64,000 nucleotides of DNA from positions 1,841,945-1,905,944 of the forward strand of contig NZ_KI421507.1 of NCBI RefSeq assembly GCF_000473205.1, given 5' to 3'. The stretch is from Pseudophaeobacter arcticus DSM 23566. GTDB taxonomy: Bacteria > Pseudomonadota > Alphaproteobacteria > Rhodobacterales > Rhodobacteraceae. The notes under the pieces were generated by a model. It saw only the letters and a list, made by a program, of their open reading frames with translations, was not told the DNA's origin and did not search any database. How positions within the stretch are numbered: the stretch's first letter is position 1; every line of letters begins with the position of its first letter. This document shows, piece by piece, positions 52,739 to 61,634 of the stretch. Both the position numbers and the translations under genes were made by a program.

Positions 52739-52911
52739 AAGCTCATCGACTTGACGCGCGACGAGATCCTCATTTTCCCCAACTGGTTCGATCAGTGTTT
52801 ATCCTTTGGCCACGATGGCCTAACTATATCAGACAGCCCTTGCCAAACAGTTCGAGTTCAAACCATTTGGAGCCAACCGTTTGCGACCCACAGGTTCAGG
52901 AGACCACATAA

Positions 52912-53373
52912 ATGCTCGATGCAACTGATCAGGCCCCTCTGTTTTGCCTGCCCCGTGATGGCGGCGGTGAAGTCTCTCTTGCAGAGCTGAAAGGCCAAGC
53001 CGTTGTTCTGTTTTTCTATCCCCGCGATGATACCCCGGGCTGCACCAAAGAATCCATCGGGTTTTCTGCCCATCTGCAAGGCTTTGCCGATGCTGGCGCC
53101 TTGGTTTTTGGAATTTCCAAGGACACGGTGTCAAAGCACGATAAATTCATCGCAAAACACGAGCTGACCACGCCGCTATTGTCCGATGCCGAGGGCAGCA
53201 CCTGTGAAGATTACGGGGTCTGGAAAGAGAAGAACTTGTACGGCAAAAAGCACTGGGGGATTGAGCGTTCGACCTTCTTGATCGACGCTGAAGGCCGCAT
53301 TGCCCGTATCTGGCGCCGGGTCAAGGTTCCCGGCCATGTGGAAGAGGTGCTGGAGGCGGCCCAGTCACTCTAA
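52912..53373 (+). CDS. bcp: Thiol peroxidase / bacterioferritin comigratory protein (peroxiredoxin)
   Basis: A 153-residue AhpC/TSA-type peroxiredoxin. FYPRDDTPGCTKESIGFSAH holds the peroxidatic Cys in the conserved TPGCT motif. The resolving Cys found five residues later in E. coli Bcp is absent (Ile here), so it probably works as a 1-Cys type or uses another Cys (the one in STCEDYG). It reduces hydroperoxides in the cytosol. It diverges from the AsmA-like gene. Confidence 0.93.
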   Translation: MLDATDQAPLFCLPRDGGGEVSLAELKGQAVVLFFYPRDDTPGCTKESIGFSAHLQGFADAGALVFGISKDTVSKHDKFIAKHELTTPLLSDAEGSTCEDYGVWKEKNLYGKKHWGIERSTFLIDAEGRIARIWRRVKVPGHVEEVLEAAQSL

Positions 53374-53580
53374 CCCTGTCTCTCTAGCCCAGTCTCTACA
53401 GCTCTGGCCCATTAGCCTGCGTCTGGAACCTCTGGGTCTGGAACGTCTGGATCTGGGGTTGGCTCTTGTTCTGTGCGGGCTTTGGCGGGGCGCAAGCCTG
53501 CACTAAGCGCCTGTGAGGCCCCGCTGCGCAGCCCTGGTAGGTGCCCTGCTTTTTTGCCCTTTGTCTTTTTAGGAACTCAT

Positions 53581-54420
53581 ATGACCGCTCCCCTCACCCT
53601 CGCACAGATGGCCAATGACGTGTTGACCACCGCTGATGGCGCGGCAAAGGCCGCCCTGTCGCGCCGCCATGCCGCCGCTTGGTTTGCCGCCCGCGAACAG
53701 GACCCCTGTGCAATCGAGATTGGCACCGCCAATCCGCCACTGCACCCGGCCCGCCCGGACAAACCTGAATTGCTCAATCCGCGCGATGTGCCAAAGCGCA
53801 AGCCCGGTTCCGAGGCAGGCCGCATCGCCCTGTTGCATGCGGTTGCCCATATCGAGCTCAACGCGGTGGACCTGCACTGGGATATCATAGCGCGCTTTTC
53901 CCATGTGCCCCTGCCGATTGGCTTCTTTGATGACTGGGTCAAGGCCGCTGATGAGGAATCCAAACATTTTGGCCTGATGTGCGAGTGTCTGGAAAGCCTT
54001 GGCAGTTTCTACGGCGCCCTGCCGGCCCACCGGGGAATGTGGCAGGCCGCCGAAGATACCGCAGAGGATCTGATGGGGCGCCTGGCCGTGGTGCCGATGG
54101 TACTGGAGGCCCGTGGGCTTGATGTAACCCCAGGCATGATAAAGATTTTCCGCCAGGCAAAGCTCACCCAGGCGGTGGAGGCCCTGGAGGTGATCTATTC
54201 AGAAGAGGTCAGCCATGTGGCCTATGGATCCAAGTGGTTCTACTTCCTGTGTGGCCGTGACAATCTGGATCCCAAAGAGGTCTTTCATACCCTGGTCAGG
54301 AAATACTTTCGCAGCTCCCTAAAGCCGCCTTTCAATGAGGAAAAACGTGCCGACGCGGGTATTCCGCCAGATTTCTACTGGCCATTGGCTGACCAGATCA
54401 AACCGATTGCCGGGGTTTGA
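53581..54420 (+). CDS. DUF455 ferritin-like protein
   Basis: A 279-residue helical protein of the DUF455 family. Candidate di-iron ligands lie in HIELNAVDLHWDIIARF, DEESKHFGLMCECLESLG and SEEVSHVAYGSKWF, the Glu/His pattern of ferritin-like diiron proteins. The start at 53581 (MTAPLTLAQM) follows AGGAA. Its substrate is unknown; the family is widespread and uncharacterised. Confidence 0.85.
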   Translation: MTAPLTLAQMANDVLTTADGAAKAALSRRHAAAWFAAREQDPCAIEIGTANPPLHPARPDKPELLNPRDVPKRKPGSEAGRIALLHAVAHIELNAVDLHWDIIARFSHVPLPIGFFDDWVKAADEESKHFGLMCECLESLGSFYGALPAHRGMWQAAEDTAEDLMGRLAVVPMVLEARGLDVTPGMIKIFRQAKLTQAVEALEVIYSEEVSHVAYGSKWFYFLCGRDNLDPKEVFHTLVRKYFRSSLKPPFNEEKRADAGIPPDFYWPLADQIKPIAGV

Positions 54421-54727
54421 CCTCGCCAATCAACAACAGGATGCGACCACCACCATCCTTGATCAGCTATTGGCAGGTTTCCGAATGCCCTGGCAGGACA
54501 GGCACAGGGAGGGGCCACGGGGCAAACACTGGGGCGAACACTGGCTTTGCTACTGGCAACATTTCGCCCAAATACGCCTCCCACCGGAGCAAACCGAAGA
54601 GGGCACACCAAAAAAACCGCCTTCACACTTGCCCACAGGCTGCCGCATGGCTAAAGATTTCGCGCAGAGTTCAGCAGCTGGGGATGGCGGCGGCTCTGCG
54701 ATATAGGGATGGGACAAGGATCGGCTC
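54421..54727. other. Intergenic region before the M23 peptidase gene; nothing recognised
   Basis: About 300 bases without a supported gene. Short frames have no recognised similarity. The M23 promoter probably lies in the last 100 bases. Confidence 0.3.
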
Positions 54728-56059
54728 GTGCGGACACGTCTGGCTATCAGGATACATGCATTTCTGGAACACTACTTTCCAGAACGCCGGGTCTTTTTAA
54801 AATCCGATACAGATACCCGTTTTGTCCGGCTGAGGTCGGGCACACAGCTGATCGCCGTCACCGGGATGGTCGCCTTTGTTGCCTGGGCCATTGTCGCCAC
54901 GGCGATTGTCTTGATGGATAGCATCGGCTCCGGGAACTTTCGCGAACAGGCCAAGCGGGATCAGCTCACCTATCGCGCCCGGCTCAACGACATCTCAAAC
55001 GAACGGGACACCCGCGCCGAAGAGGCTTTGGCGGCTCAGCAGCGGTTCAACGCCGCCCTGGCGCAGATTTCGATGATGCAGTCCGAATTGCTCACCTCCG
55101 AGACCCGGCGCCAGGAGCTGGAAACCGGCATCGAAGTCATCCAGACAACCCTGCGCCAGACCATGACCCAGCGTGACGGCACCCGCGCCGAACTGGAAGA
55201 GCTGCGGCAAAACACCAAGGCAGATTGGGACACCCCCATGGCTGCGGCAGCTGCGCCCTTGCAGATGGATTTTCTCTCTACTGCGCTGTCGGAAACGGCG
55301 ACCGAACGCGACCAGATCGAAACCGATGCCCAGGAAGCCCTGGAACAGCGCGCCGAAATGGAGCTGGAACTGGAGCTGCTCAACGAGCGCAACGACCAGA
55401 TTTTCCGTCAACTCGAAGAGGCGGTCGCCGTATCGGTGGCGCCGCTGGACAAGATGTTTAGAAATGCCGGCATGCCGCCAGATCGTATTCTGGAGCAGGT
55501 GCGGCGCGGATATAGCGGTCAGGGCGGTCCGCTCAGCCCTTTAGCCCTATCCACCCGCGGTGAGGAACCCTCCGCGGATGAGCTGCGCGCCAACCAGATT
55601 CTCAATCAGTTGGACCAGTTGAACCTCTACCGGATGGCAGCGCAGCAGGCGCCTTTTGCAACCCCGGTTAATCTGAATCTGGTGCGTCAGTCTTCGGGCT
55701 ATGGCTACCGGCGCGACCCCAAAACCGGCGGCCGCCGCCTGCACAAAGGGTCTGATTTTGCCGGCAGTACCGGCACCGATATCTTTGCCACGGCCGATGG
55801 CATCGTCACCCATGCCGGCTGGCAATCCGGTTATGGCAAACTTGTTACCATTCAGCATGCCTTTGGGATTGAGACGAAATACGCTCATAACTCAAATCTG
55901 CGCGTTAAGGTGGGCCAAAGGGTCTCGCGCGGGGATCACATTGCTGATATGGGTACGACCGGACGGTCCACCGGAACCCACCTCCACTATGAGGTAAGGG
56001 TTAATGGCAAACCCGTAAACCCGATGATCTATATCAAGGCTGCAAGAAATGTTTTCTAA
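54728..56059 (+). CDS. M23-family peptidoglycan endopeptidase with coiled coil
   Basis: A 443-residue membrane-anchored cell-wall hydrolase. A single membrane helix (IAVTGMVAFVAWAIVATAIV, about residues 38-57) is followed by long coiled coils to about residue 240. A LytM/M23 domain follows, with zinc ligands in RRLHKGSDFAG (HxxxD) and HLHYEVRVNGKPVNP (HxH). All catalytic residues are present, so it is likely an active DD-endopeptidase. The start is GTG with AAGGA upstream. Its stop overlaps the bactofilin start, which points to a joint role in cell shape. Confidence 0.9.
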   Translation: MRTRLAIRIHAFLEHYFPERRVFLKSDTDTRFVRLRSGTQLIAVTGMVAFVAWAIVATAIVLMDSIGSGNFREQAKRDQLTYRARLNDISNERDTRAEEALAAQQRFNAALAQISMMQSELLTSETRRQELETGIEVIQTTLRQTMTQRDGTRAELEELRQNTKADWDTPMAAAAAPLQMDFLSTALSETATERDQIETDAQEALEQRAEMELELELLNERNDQIFRQLEEAVAVSVAPLDKMFRNAGMPPDRILEQVRRGYSGQGGPLSPLALSTRGEEPSADELRANQILNQLDQLNLYRMAAQQAPFATPVNLNLVRQSSGYGYRRDPKTGGRRLHKGSDFAGSTGTDIFATADGIVTHAGWQSGYGKLVTIQHAFGIETKYAHNSNLRVKVGQRVSRGDHIADMGTTGRSTGTHLHYEVRVNGKPVNPMIYIKAARNVF

Positions 56060-56597
56060 AAGCAAAATCAACGAGCCCGGACCTAAACAGGCCGAGGCAA
56101 CCCCTACAGCGGCTCCGGCGGCCTCATCCGCACCTGCTGCATCTGCCAGCGAATACAAGCCCTCTGCCCCAAAGGCAAAGCCGCCCGCATCGCTGCTGAG
56201 CTCGGATCTGCACATCACCGGCAATCTGAAAACCTCAGGTGACATCCAGGTCGAAGGCACCGTCGAAGGTGATATTCGCGCCCACCTGCTGACCGTTGGC
56301 GAAACCGCCACCATCAAAGGCGAAGTGATTGCTGATGATGTTGTCGTCAATGGCCGTGTTGTGGGCCGGGTACGTGGCCTCAAGGTGCGTCTCACCGCCA
56401 CCGCCCGTGTCGAAGGCGACATCATCCATAAAACCATCGCGATTGAGAGCGGCGCCCATTTTGAAGGCTCGGTCCAGCGTCAGGATGACCCACTGACCCC
56501 TGGTGGCAAAAAAGCCATGCCGGCAGCTGCGGCCTCTGCCCCTGCCCCCTCGGCAGCCGTCAAAGCGGCAACAGCCGCTGCCAAGGCCGACAGCTAA
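56049..56597 (+). CDS. Bactofilin (polymer-forming cytoskeletal protein)
   Basis: A 182-residue protein. An Ala/Pro-rich disordered N-terminus leads into the bactofilin beta-helix: LHITGNLKTSGDIQVEGTVE, then TATIKGEVIADDVVVNGRVV, GRVRGLKVRLTATARVEGDI, and HFEGSVQRQ. An Ala-rich tail follows. Bactofilins polymerise under the membrane and direct wall enzymes. The start lies inside the M23 gene (11-base overlap), so the two are translationally coupled, as in other alphaproteobacterial bactofilin/M23 pairs. Confidence 0.95.
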   Translation: MFSKSKINEPGPKQAEATPTAAPAASSAPAASASEYKPSAPKAKPPASLLSSDLHITGNLKTSGDIQVEGTVEGDIRAHLLTVGETATIKGEVIADDVVVNGRVVGRVRGLKVRLTATARVEGDIIHKTIAIESGAHFEGSVQRQDDPLTPGGKKAMPAAAASAPAPSAAVKAATAAAKADS

Positions 56598-56646
56598 CCT
56601 ATCGCCGCCCCGTGCTTTGCCCCCTCGGGACAGAGCAGAGAAATTG

Positions 56647-56682
56647 AACCCGTCGCAGATCGGCTCTGCGGCGGGTTTCTTT
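56647..56682 (+). terminator. Intrinsic terminator of the M23-bactofilin operon
   Basis: AACCCGTCGCAGA-TCGGC-TCTGCGGCGGGTT, a 13-bp stem with one G:T pair, followed directly by TCTTTTT. Confidence 0.85.
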
Positions 56683-56851
56683 TTGCACTATCCGCCCGCT
56701 CGACAACCGGAGGAAAGTTGCACCTGCAGATCGGGTTACCAAGCTGAAAATCCCCCCTCCCCCTCTGCGTGGTGAAGGAATTTTGCTTTCACTGCTCAAC
56801 CTTTGGGAGTACCCTCCGGCAGGTATTTTATGACGTAGTCTGGAGAGAACC

Positions 56852-57382
56852 ATGCCGGTTATTCTTGGTGCAATTGCCGTTTTGGCAGCCGCGTTTTTTT
56901 GGATCCAACGGGCCCGCAATGCGGCGCAGATGGGCCACGATCTGGTGGATGTCGCCAATGACATCCGTCTGGCCGCACGTAGATTTGGCTTTCAGCGCCG
57001 CAGCAATATCCACCCTGCCGAGACCATCGAGGACCCGCAGATTGCCTTGGCGGCCCTCGGGGTCAGCTTTCTGGAGCTTGACGATTATCCGACCGCTGAA
57101 CAAAAAGAAGCCCTGATCCGTGGTCTGCGCGAAGAGTTGAGGATCCCACATCAGGATGCCGAAGAGCTGGTTCTGCTTGGGCGCTGGATCATGACAGAGT
57201 GCGGCGGCCCGCAGCAGGCGATTTCACGGCTGTCACGTCGGCTCTACAAGCTGAGCGCACAGAGCCATTTCAACGTGCTTGTCAGCCTCATTCAGGGCAT
57301 CGCAAAATTTGGCAGCGGCAGCCTGACACAGCCGCAAAAAACCGCGCTGGAGGATGTCCAGCGCGGTTTGAGGATCAGCTAG
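56852..57382 (+). CDS. Hypothetical N-terminally anchored helical protein
   Basis: A 176-residue protein. An N-terminal hydrophobic helix (PVILGAIAVLAAAFFWIQRA) is followed by an all-helical domain with a TerB-like spread (ETIEDPQIALAALGVSFLEL, EALIRGLREELRIPHQDAEE, ISRLSRRLYKLSAQSHFNVL). It probably sits on the cytosolic face of the inner membrane. No enzyme motif is visible; the TerB likeness is weak. Confidence 0.7.
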   Translation: MPVILGAIAVLAAAFFWIQRARNAAQMGHDLVDVANDIRLAARRFGFQRRSNIHPAETIEDPQIALAALGVSFLELDDYPTAEQKEALIRGLREELRIPHQDAEELVLLGRWIMTECGGPQQAISRLSRRLYKLSAQSHFNVLVSLIQGIAKFGSGSLTQPQKTALEDVQRGLRIS

Positions 57383-57390
57383 AAACTGAC

Positions 57391-57419
57391 GGCTCCCCGG
57401 TGAATATTACCGGGGAGCC
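57391..57419. terminator. Bidirectional hairpin between convergent genes
   Basis: GGCTCCCCGGT-GAATATT-ACCGGGGAGCC, a perfect 11-bp stem between the anchored helical protein and the cyclophilin gene. No U-run on either side, yet the position fits a shared terminator. Confidence 0.6.
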
Positions 57420-57425
57420 AAGACC

Positions 57426-57971
57426 TTACTCAGTGACGGTCACTTTGCTCATCATGTCGGGTTTGCCCACAACAGAACCATTGCCGCCGGTGCCCAATTT
57501 GATCGCATCCACCACATCCATGCCTTCGGTGACCTGTCCAACAACGGTGTATTGCCCGTTGAGGAAATGACCCGGCTTGAACATGATGAAGAACTGCGAA
57601 TTGGCGCTATTGGGGTTTTGTGAGCGCGCCATGCCAACGATGCCGCGATCAAAGGGGCGATCCGAAAACTCGGCAGGCAGATCGGCCAGATCAGAACCGC
57701 CCATGCCGGCGCGGCTCATGTCGCCACCCATTTTGCCATACTGAACATCGCCAGTCTGCGCCATGAAGCCATCAATCACGCGGTGGAACACCACCCCGTC
57801 ATATTTGCCCTCGGCTGCCAGCGCGGTGATCTGAGCCACATGTTTGGGGGCCAGATCCTCAAACAGGTCGATCTTGACGGTGCCATTGGCCTCGCCCTCG
57901 ATCTGGATTTCCAGCCCTGCCGCCAGCGTCGAGCTGGCCAGAAGGGAAAATACCGCTGCCAGCTTAAACAT
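57426..57971 (-). CDS. Periplasmic cyclophilin-type peptidyl-prolyl isomerase
   Basis: A 181-residue cyclophilin with a signal peptide (MFKLAAVFSLLASSTLAAG). The fold motifs are VFHRVIDGFMAQTGDVQYGK with the catalytic Arg and the Phe-Met-Gln stretch, then GIVGMARSQNPNSANSQFFI. It catalyses proline isomerisation in the periplasm. It overlaps the preceding cyclophilin gene by 8 bases, so the two are one operon and probably arose by duplication. Confidence 0.92.
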   Translation of the reverse strand: MFKLAAVFSLLASSTLAAGLEIQIEGEANGTVKIDLFEDLAPKHVAQITALAAEGKYDGVVFHRVIDGFMAQTGDVQYGKMGGDMSRAGMGGSDLADLPAEFSDRPFDRGIVGMARSQNPNSANSQFFIMFKPGHFLNGQYTVVGQVTEGMDVVDAIKLGTGGNGSVVGKPDMMSKVTVTE

Positions 57972-58473
57972 CTGCGGCCACCTTGACGCTGATCATGCGA
58001 TCGGGATTTGCGGGGGGCTCGCCTTTGACGATGGCGTCAACGTGTTCCATGCCTTCAATCACCCGACCATAGACGGTGTATTGATTGTTGAGGAAGTGGT
58101 TGTCCTTGAAATTGATGAAGAACTGCGAGTTGGCCGAATCCGGGCTGGCGGAACGGGCCGCGCCCAGGGTGCCGCGGTCATGTGGCAGGCTGGAAAACTC
58201 AGCAGGCAGGTTTGGCAGCGACGAGCCACCAGTGCCAGCCATGCGGATGTTAAAGCCGTCTTCCATATCGCCATTGGCGACATCGCCGGTCTGCGCCATA
58301 AAACCGTCGATAACCCGGTGGAAGCAGACGTTGTCATACTCACCCGCGCGCGCCAGTTCCTTCATGCGCTCGGCATGTTTGGGGGCCACATCCGCCAGCA
58401 ATTCGATGACAACATTGCCATCTTTCAGCTCAATAATGACGGTGTTTTCTGGATCTTTGATATCGGCCATGAG
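57964..58473 (-). CDS. Cytosolic cyclophilin-type peptidyl-prolyl isomerase
   Basis: A 169-residue cyclophilin without signal peptide. The motifs are VCFHRVIDGFMAQTGDVANG and GTLGAARSASPDSANSQFFI. I chose ATG 58473 (MADIKDPENTVI) with GGAGG upstream; a longer frame from 58530 has no support. It is the cytosolic partner of the next, exported paralogue. It diverges from pgk. Confidence 0.93.
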   Translation of the reverse strand, partial: LMADIKDPENTVIIELKDGNVVIELLADVAPKHAERMKELARAGEYDNVCFHRVIDGFMAQTGDVANGDMEDGFNIRMAGTGGSSLPNLPAEFSSLPHDRGTLGAARSASPDSANSQFFINFKDNHFLNNQYTVYGRVIEGMEHVDAIVKGEPPANPDRMISVKVAADV

Positions 58474-58607
58474 GCCCTCCTGTCTGCAAAATTTGCAACG
58501 ATAGTTAAGGGTAGCGCTCGCAATTGCCAAGGGAGCATTGACTGATGGCCAAAAAGCGCTGAAAGAACAGCGTGATTACCCGCGATATTTGCACAGAGGA
58601 GCCTCTG

Positions 58608-59798
58608 ATGGGCTGGAAAACACTCGACGATATGGATCTGAACGGTAAACGCGTCCTGGTGCGCGTGGACATCAACGTCCCTCTTGTTGACGGCGTGGTG
58701 ACCGATTCCACCCGAATCCGCCGCATTGCTCCAACCGTGCGGGACATTCTGGCGGCCGGTGGTCGGCCGATCCTGCTGGCGCATTTTGGCCGCCCCGGCG
58801 GTGAGCGGCGCGAAAACCTGTCGCTGAAGCAGCTGGTCCCCACCCTGGAGCGCGCCTTTGAAACCACTGTGCGGTTTGCGGCCGATTGCGTTGGCGAAGG
58901 CGCCAAGGAGGCCGCAAGCGCGCTGCAGCCTGGCGAAGTGCTGCTGTTGGAAAACACCCGGTTCCACGCGACTGAAACCAAAAACGACCCCGAACTGGCC
59001 GCCGCCATGGCAGAGCTGGGCGATGTCTATTGCAACGATGCCTTTTCCGCAGCGCATCGCGCCCATAGCTCCACCGAGGCCCTGGCGCGGCTGCTGCCCG
59101 CCTGTGCAGGCCGCCTGATGCAGGCAGAACTCCAGGCGCTGGAAAGCGCCCTGGGGGCGCCAAACCGCCCGGTGACAGCGGTTGTCGGCGGCGCCAAGGT
59201 GTCGACCAAGCTGGAGCTGCTGGGCAATCTGGTGGAAAAGGTCGATTATCTGATCATTGGTGGTGGCATGGCCAATACCTTTCTTGTGGCCAAAGGCCTG
59301 TCCGTGGGCATTTCACTGGCCGAGCGGCTGATGAAAGACACCGCAGCGCAGATTATGGCGAAGGCCGAGAAGACCGGCTGCAAGATCATCCTGCCCAGCG
59401 ACATTGTGGTTGCTGAAAAGTTTGAATCGCACGCTCCGCACCAGATCCTGCCGGTGGATCAATGTCCGGACAACGGCATGATCCTGGATGCGGGCCCCGA
59501 GAGCCTGAAGGTGATCAATGAGACCTTTGAACAGAGCAAAACCCTGATCTGGAACGGTCCGCTTGGCGCCTTTGAATTTGAGCCCTTTGATGCCGCCACC
59601 AATGCCGCAGCTCTCAAAGCCGCCGCGCTGGTCCGTGCAGGCCTGCTGACAGCCGTTGCAGGCGGTGGCGATACCGTCGCCGCGCTGAATGCCTCAGGCG
59701 CGGCGGGGGATTTCACCTATATCTCCACGGCGGGCGGAGCCTTTCTGGAATGGATGGAAGGCAAAACTCTCCCCGGTGTTGCCGCGCTGGAAAGCTGA
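58608..59798 (+). CDS. pgk: Phosphoglycerate kinase
   Basis: A 396-residue glycolytic/gluconeogenic kinase. The signature [16 protein letters not shown] is near the N-terminus. The 3-phosphoglycerate site has [15 protein letters not shown]. The nucleotide site includes [29 protein letters not shown] and [16 protein letters not shown]. The length is normal. ATG 58608 has GAGG upstream; an in-frame GTG at 58572 is less likely. A terminator follows at 59853-59889. Confidence 0.96.
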   Translation: MGWKTLDDMDLNGKRVLVRVDINVPLVDGVVTDSTRIRRIAPTVRDILAAGGRPILLAHFGRPGGERRENLSLKQLVPTLERAFETTVRFAADCVGEGAKEAASALQPGEVLLLENTRFHATETKNDPELAAAMAELGDVYCNDAFSAAHRAHSSTEALARLLPACAGRLMQAELQALESALGAPNRPVTAVVGGAKVSTKLELLGNLVEKVDYLIIGGGMANTFLVAKGLSVGISLAERLMKDTAAQIMAKAEKTGCKIILPSDIVVAEKFESHAPHQILPVDQCPDNGMILDAGPESLKVINETFEQSKTLIWNGPLGAFEFEPFDAATNAAALKAAALVRAGLLTAVAGGGDTVAALNASGAAGDFTYISTAGGAFLEWMEGKTLPGVAALES

Positions 59799-59852
59799 GG
59801 CCTGCAGCTTCGGGCCCCGCAACGCCTGATCAAAGCAAGCTCCCCCCAACTG

Positions 59853-59889
59853 ACCGCCGATCCGGAATTTCTCTGGGTCGGCGGTTTTT
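59853..59889 (+). terminator. Intrinsic terminator of pgk
   Basis: ACCGCCGATCC, an 11-base loop, GGGTCGGCGGT (one T:G pair), then TTTTG. It lies about 55 bases past the pgk stop. Confidence 0.8.
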
Positions 59890-60071
59890 GTCTTGCGGCT
59901 ATCCCCTTGGTCTTTGGCTGAAAATATTAACAAACCCTTAATGGTAAAAATTCTATCCCCTTGGAGTCAAAAGGGGATTCACAAAGCGAATCGCTTGTGC
60001 CATAACAAAGACAGAGGCCGGAACAACTGGCCCAACAGCAGACTTGAGCAGTAAACATACAGGCACTTCCA

Positions 60072-60371
60072 TTGACCCGAAGCCACAAGCCTTCCTTAGG
60101 TTCTTTTACCTTTTTTGTCGTCGCATTTGCGCTGGGCGCATATTTTACCTTTGCGGCGGTGCAGGGTGATTTTGGGTTGTTCAGAAGAGTCGAGATCCAG
60201 GCCGAAGCCGATGAGCTTCGCCTGGATCTTGATCGTCTGACCCTGGAAATTGCCGCGATCGAAAACCTCACCCATCGCCTGTCGGATGACTATCTGGACC
60301 TGGACCTGCTGGATGAGCAGGCGCGCTCGGTGCTGGGCCTGCTGCGTGCAGACGAAATCGTCATCCAATAA
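60072..60371 (+). CDS. FtsB/DivIC-like septum formation initiator
   Basis: A 99-residue single-pass membrane protein. A short basic N-terminus and membrane helix (GSFTFFVVAFALGAYFTFAA) are followed by a coiled coil (EIQAEADELRLDLDRLTLEI) and a short conserved C-terminus (DLDLLDEQARSVLGLLRADE). That is the FtsB/DivIC layout, a divisome component that contacts FtsL and FtsQ. The start is TTG. It lies between pgk and pdhA, as in other Rhodobacteraceae. Confidence 0.85.
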   Translation: MTRSHKPSLGSFTFFVVAFALGAYFTFAAVQGDFGLFRRVEIQAEADELRLDLDRLTLEIAAIENLTHRLSDDYLDLDLLDEQARSVLGLLRADEIVIQ

Positions 60372-60583
60372 ACGCTTTTTGCACCCCTCCTGTGGCACAG
60401 CGGACTGATCTGGCTGTTGAACAGGTTTGACCATCATGCAACCATACGGAAAATGCTCTGCGGCGGCAGGCCATTTGGCGTGGCTCTTGGGTCCGCGTCG
60501 GGGTTTTTGCTGTGTCTTTTCTGCGGTGAAATAACCCGAGGTCACAAAAGGTCTCGCCAGCCAGGTCAAATTCAACTATTAAT

Positions 60584-60601
60584 TAGTTTAACACTAAACT
60601 A
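60584..60601 (+). promoter_or_regulatory. Candidate operator of pdhABC, shared with lpdA
   Basis: TAGTTTA-ACAC-TAAACTA, perfect 7-bp arms, 27 bases before the pdhA ATG. Nineteen-base match TTAGTTTAACNNTAAACTA with the lpdA site. The position near the start suits repression. Confidence 0.7.
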
Positions 60602-60628
60602 TCTAGCCTCAAGGGGGAGCCCGCACCG

Positions 60629-61618
60629 ATGGCAGCTAGGAAAAGCACAAAGAAACCAAATGTTTCTGCCGAGGAACTGACCAAGTATTACCGTGACATG
60701 CTGTTGATCCGTCGATTCGAAGAAAAGGCCGGTCAGCTCTATGGGATGGGGCTTATTGGCGGGTTCTGTCACCTCTATATCGGCCAGGAGGCCGTTGTTG
60801 TTGGCCTGGAGGCCGCAGCAGAAGAAGGCGACAAACGCATCACCTCTTATCGCGATCACGGTCATATGCTGGCCTGTGGCATGGATCCAAGTGGTGTCAT
60901 GGCCGAATTGACGGGGCGCGAAGGTGGCCTGTCCAAAGGCAAGGGCGGGTCGATGCATATGTTCTCGAAAGAGAAGCATTTCTACGGTGGCCACGGTATT
61001 GTTGGCGCCCAGGTGCCGCTGGGGGCCGGTCTGGCCTTTGCTGACAAATACAAAGACAACGGTCGCGTGACATTCACCTATTTTGGCGATGGCGCTGCCA
61101 ACCAGGGCCAGGTCTATGAGACCTTCAACATGGCCGCCATCTGGGACCTGCCGGTGATCTTTGTCATTGAGAACAATCAATATGCCATGGGCACAGCGCA
61201 GGCGCGTTCGACCTCGACCCCTGACATCTACACCCGTGGTCAGGCCTTTGGCATCCCCGGTGAAGCCGTCGACGGCATGGATGTTCTGGCCGTAAAGGAG
61301 GCCAGCGAACGGGCCACGGCGCACTGCCGCTCTGGCAAGGGGCCTTATATTCTTGAGGTCAAAACCTACCGCTACCGCGGCCATTCGATGTCGGATCCGG
61401 CCAAGTATCGCACCCGTGAAGAGGTGCAAAAGATGCGCAGCGAACGCGACCCGATCGAACAGGTCCGCGATCTTCTCCTGACGGGCAAACACGCCACCGA
61501 GGAGGATTTGAAAGCGATCGACAAAGAGATCAAAGAGGTGGTCAACCAATCCGCCGAATTTGCCCGCACCAGCCCGGAACCAGCGCTCGAAGAGCTCTGG
61601 ACCGACATCTACGCCTGA
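60629..61618 (+). CDS. pdhA: Pyruvate dehydrogenase E1 component, alpha subunit
   Basis: A 329-residue E1-alpha. The thiamine-diphosphate motif [20 protein letters not shown] ends in ENNQYAMGT (GDG...NN). The E1-alpha phosphorylation-loop-like region has [20 protein letters not shown]. It forms an alpha2beta2 heterotetramer with PdhB and decarboxylates pyruvate, passing acetyl groups to the E2 lipoyl arm. GGGGGAG lies upstream of the ATG. PdhB starts 16 bases after its stop. Confidence 0.96.
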   Translation: MAARKSTKKPNVSAEELTKYYRDMLLIRRFEEKAGQLYGMGLIGGFCHLYIGQEAVVVGLEAAAEEGDKRITSYRDHGHMLACGMDPSGVMAELTGREGGLSKGKGGSMHMFSKEKHFYGGHGIVGAQVPLGAGLAFADKYKDNGRVTFTYFGDGAANQGQVYETFNMAAIWDLPVIFVIENNQYAMGTAQARSTSTPDIYTRGQAFGIPGEAVDGMDVLAVKEASERATAHCRSGKGPYILEVKTYRYRGHSMSDPAKYRTREEVQKMRSERDPIEQVRDLLLTGKHATEEDLKAIDKEIKEVVNQSAEFARTSPEPALEELWTDIYA

Positions 61619-61634
61619 GGGGAAGAGAAGAGAT

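Noticed and set aside
54335..54706. 123-codon frame overlapping the end of the DUF455 gene
   Set aside because: Begins inside a real gene in another frame and has no conserved features.
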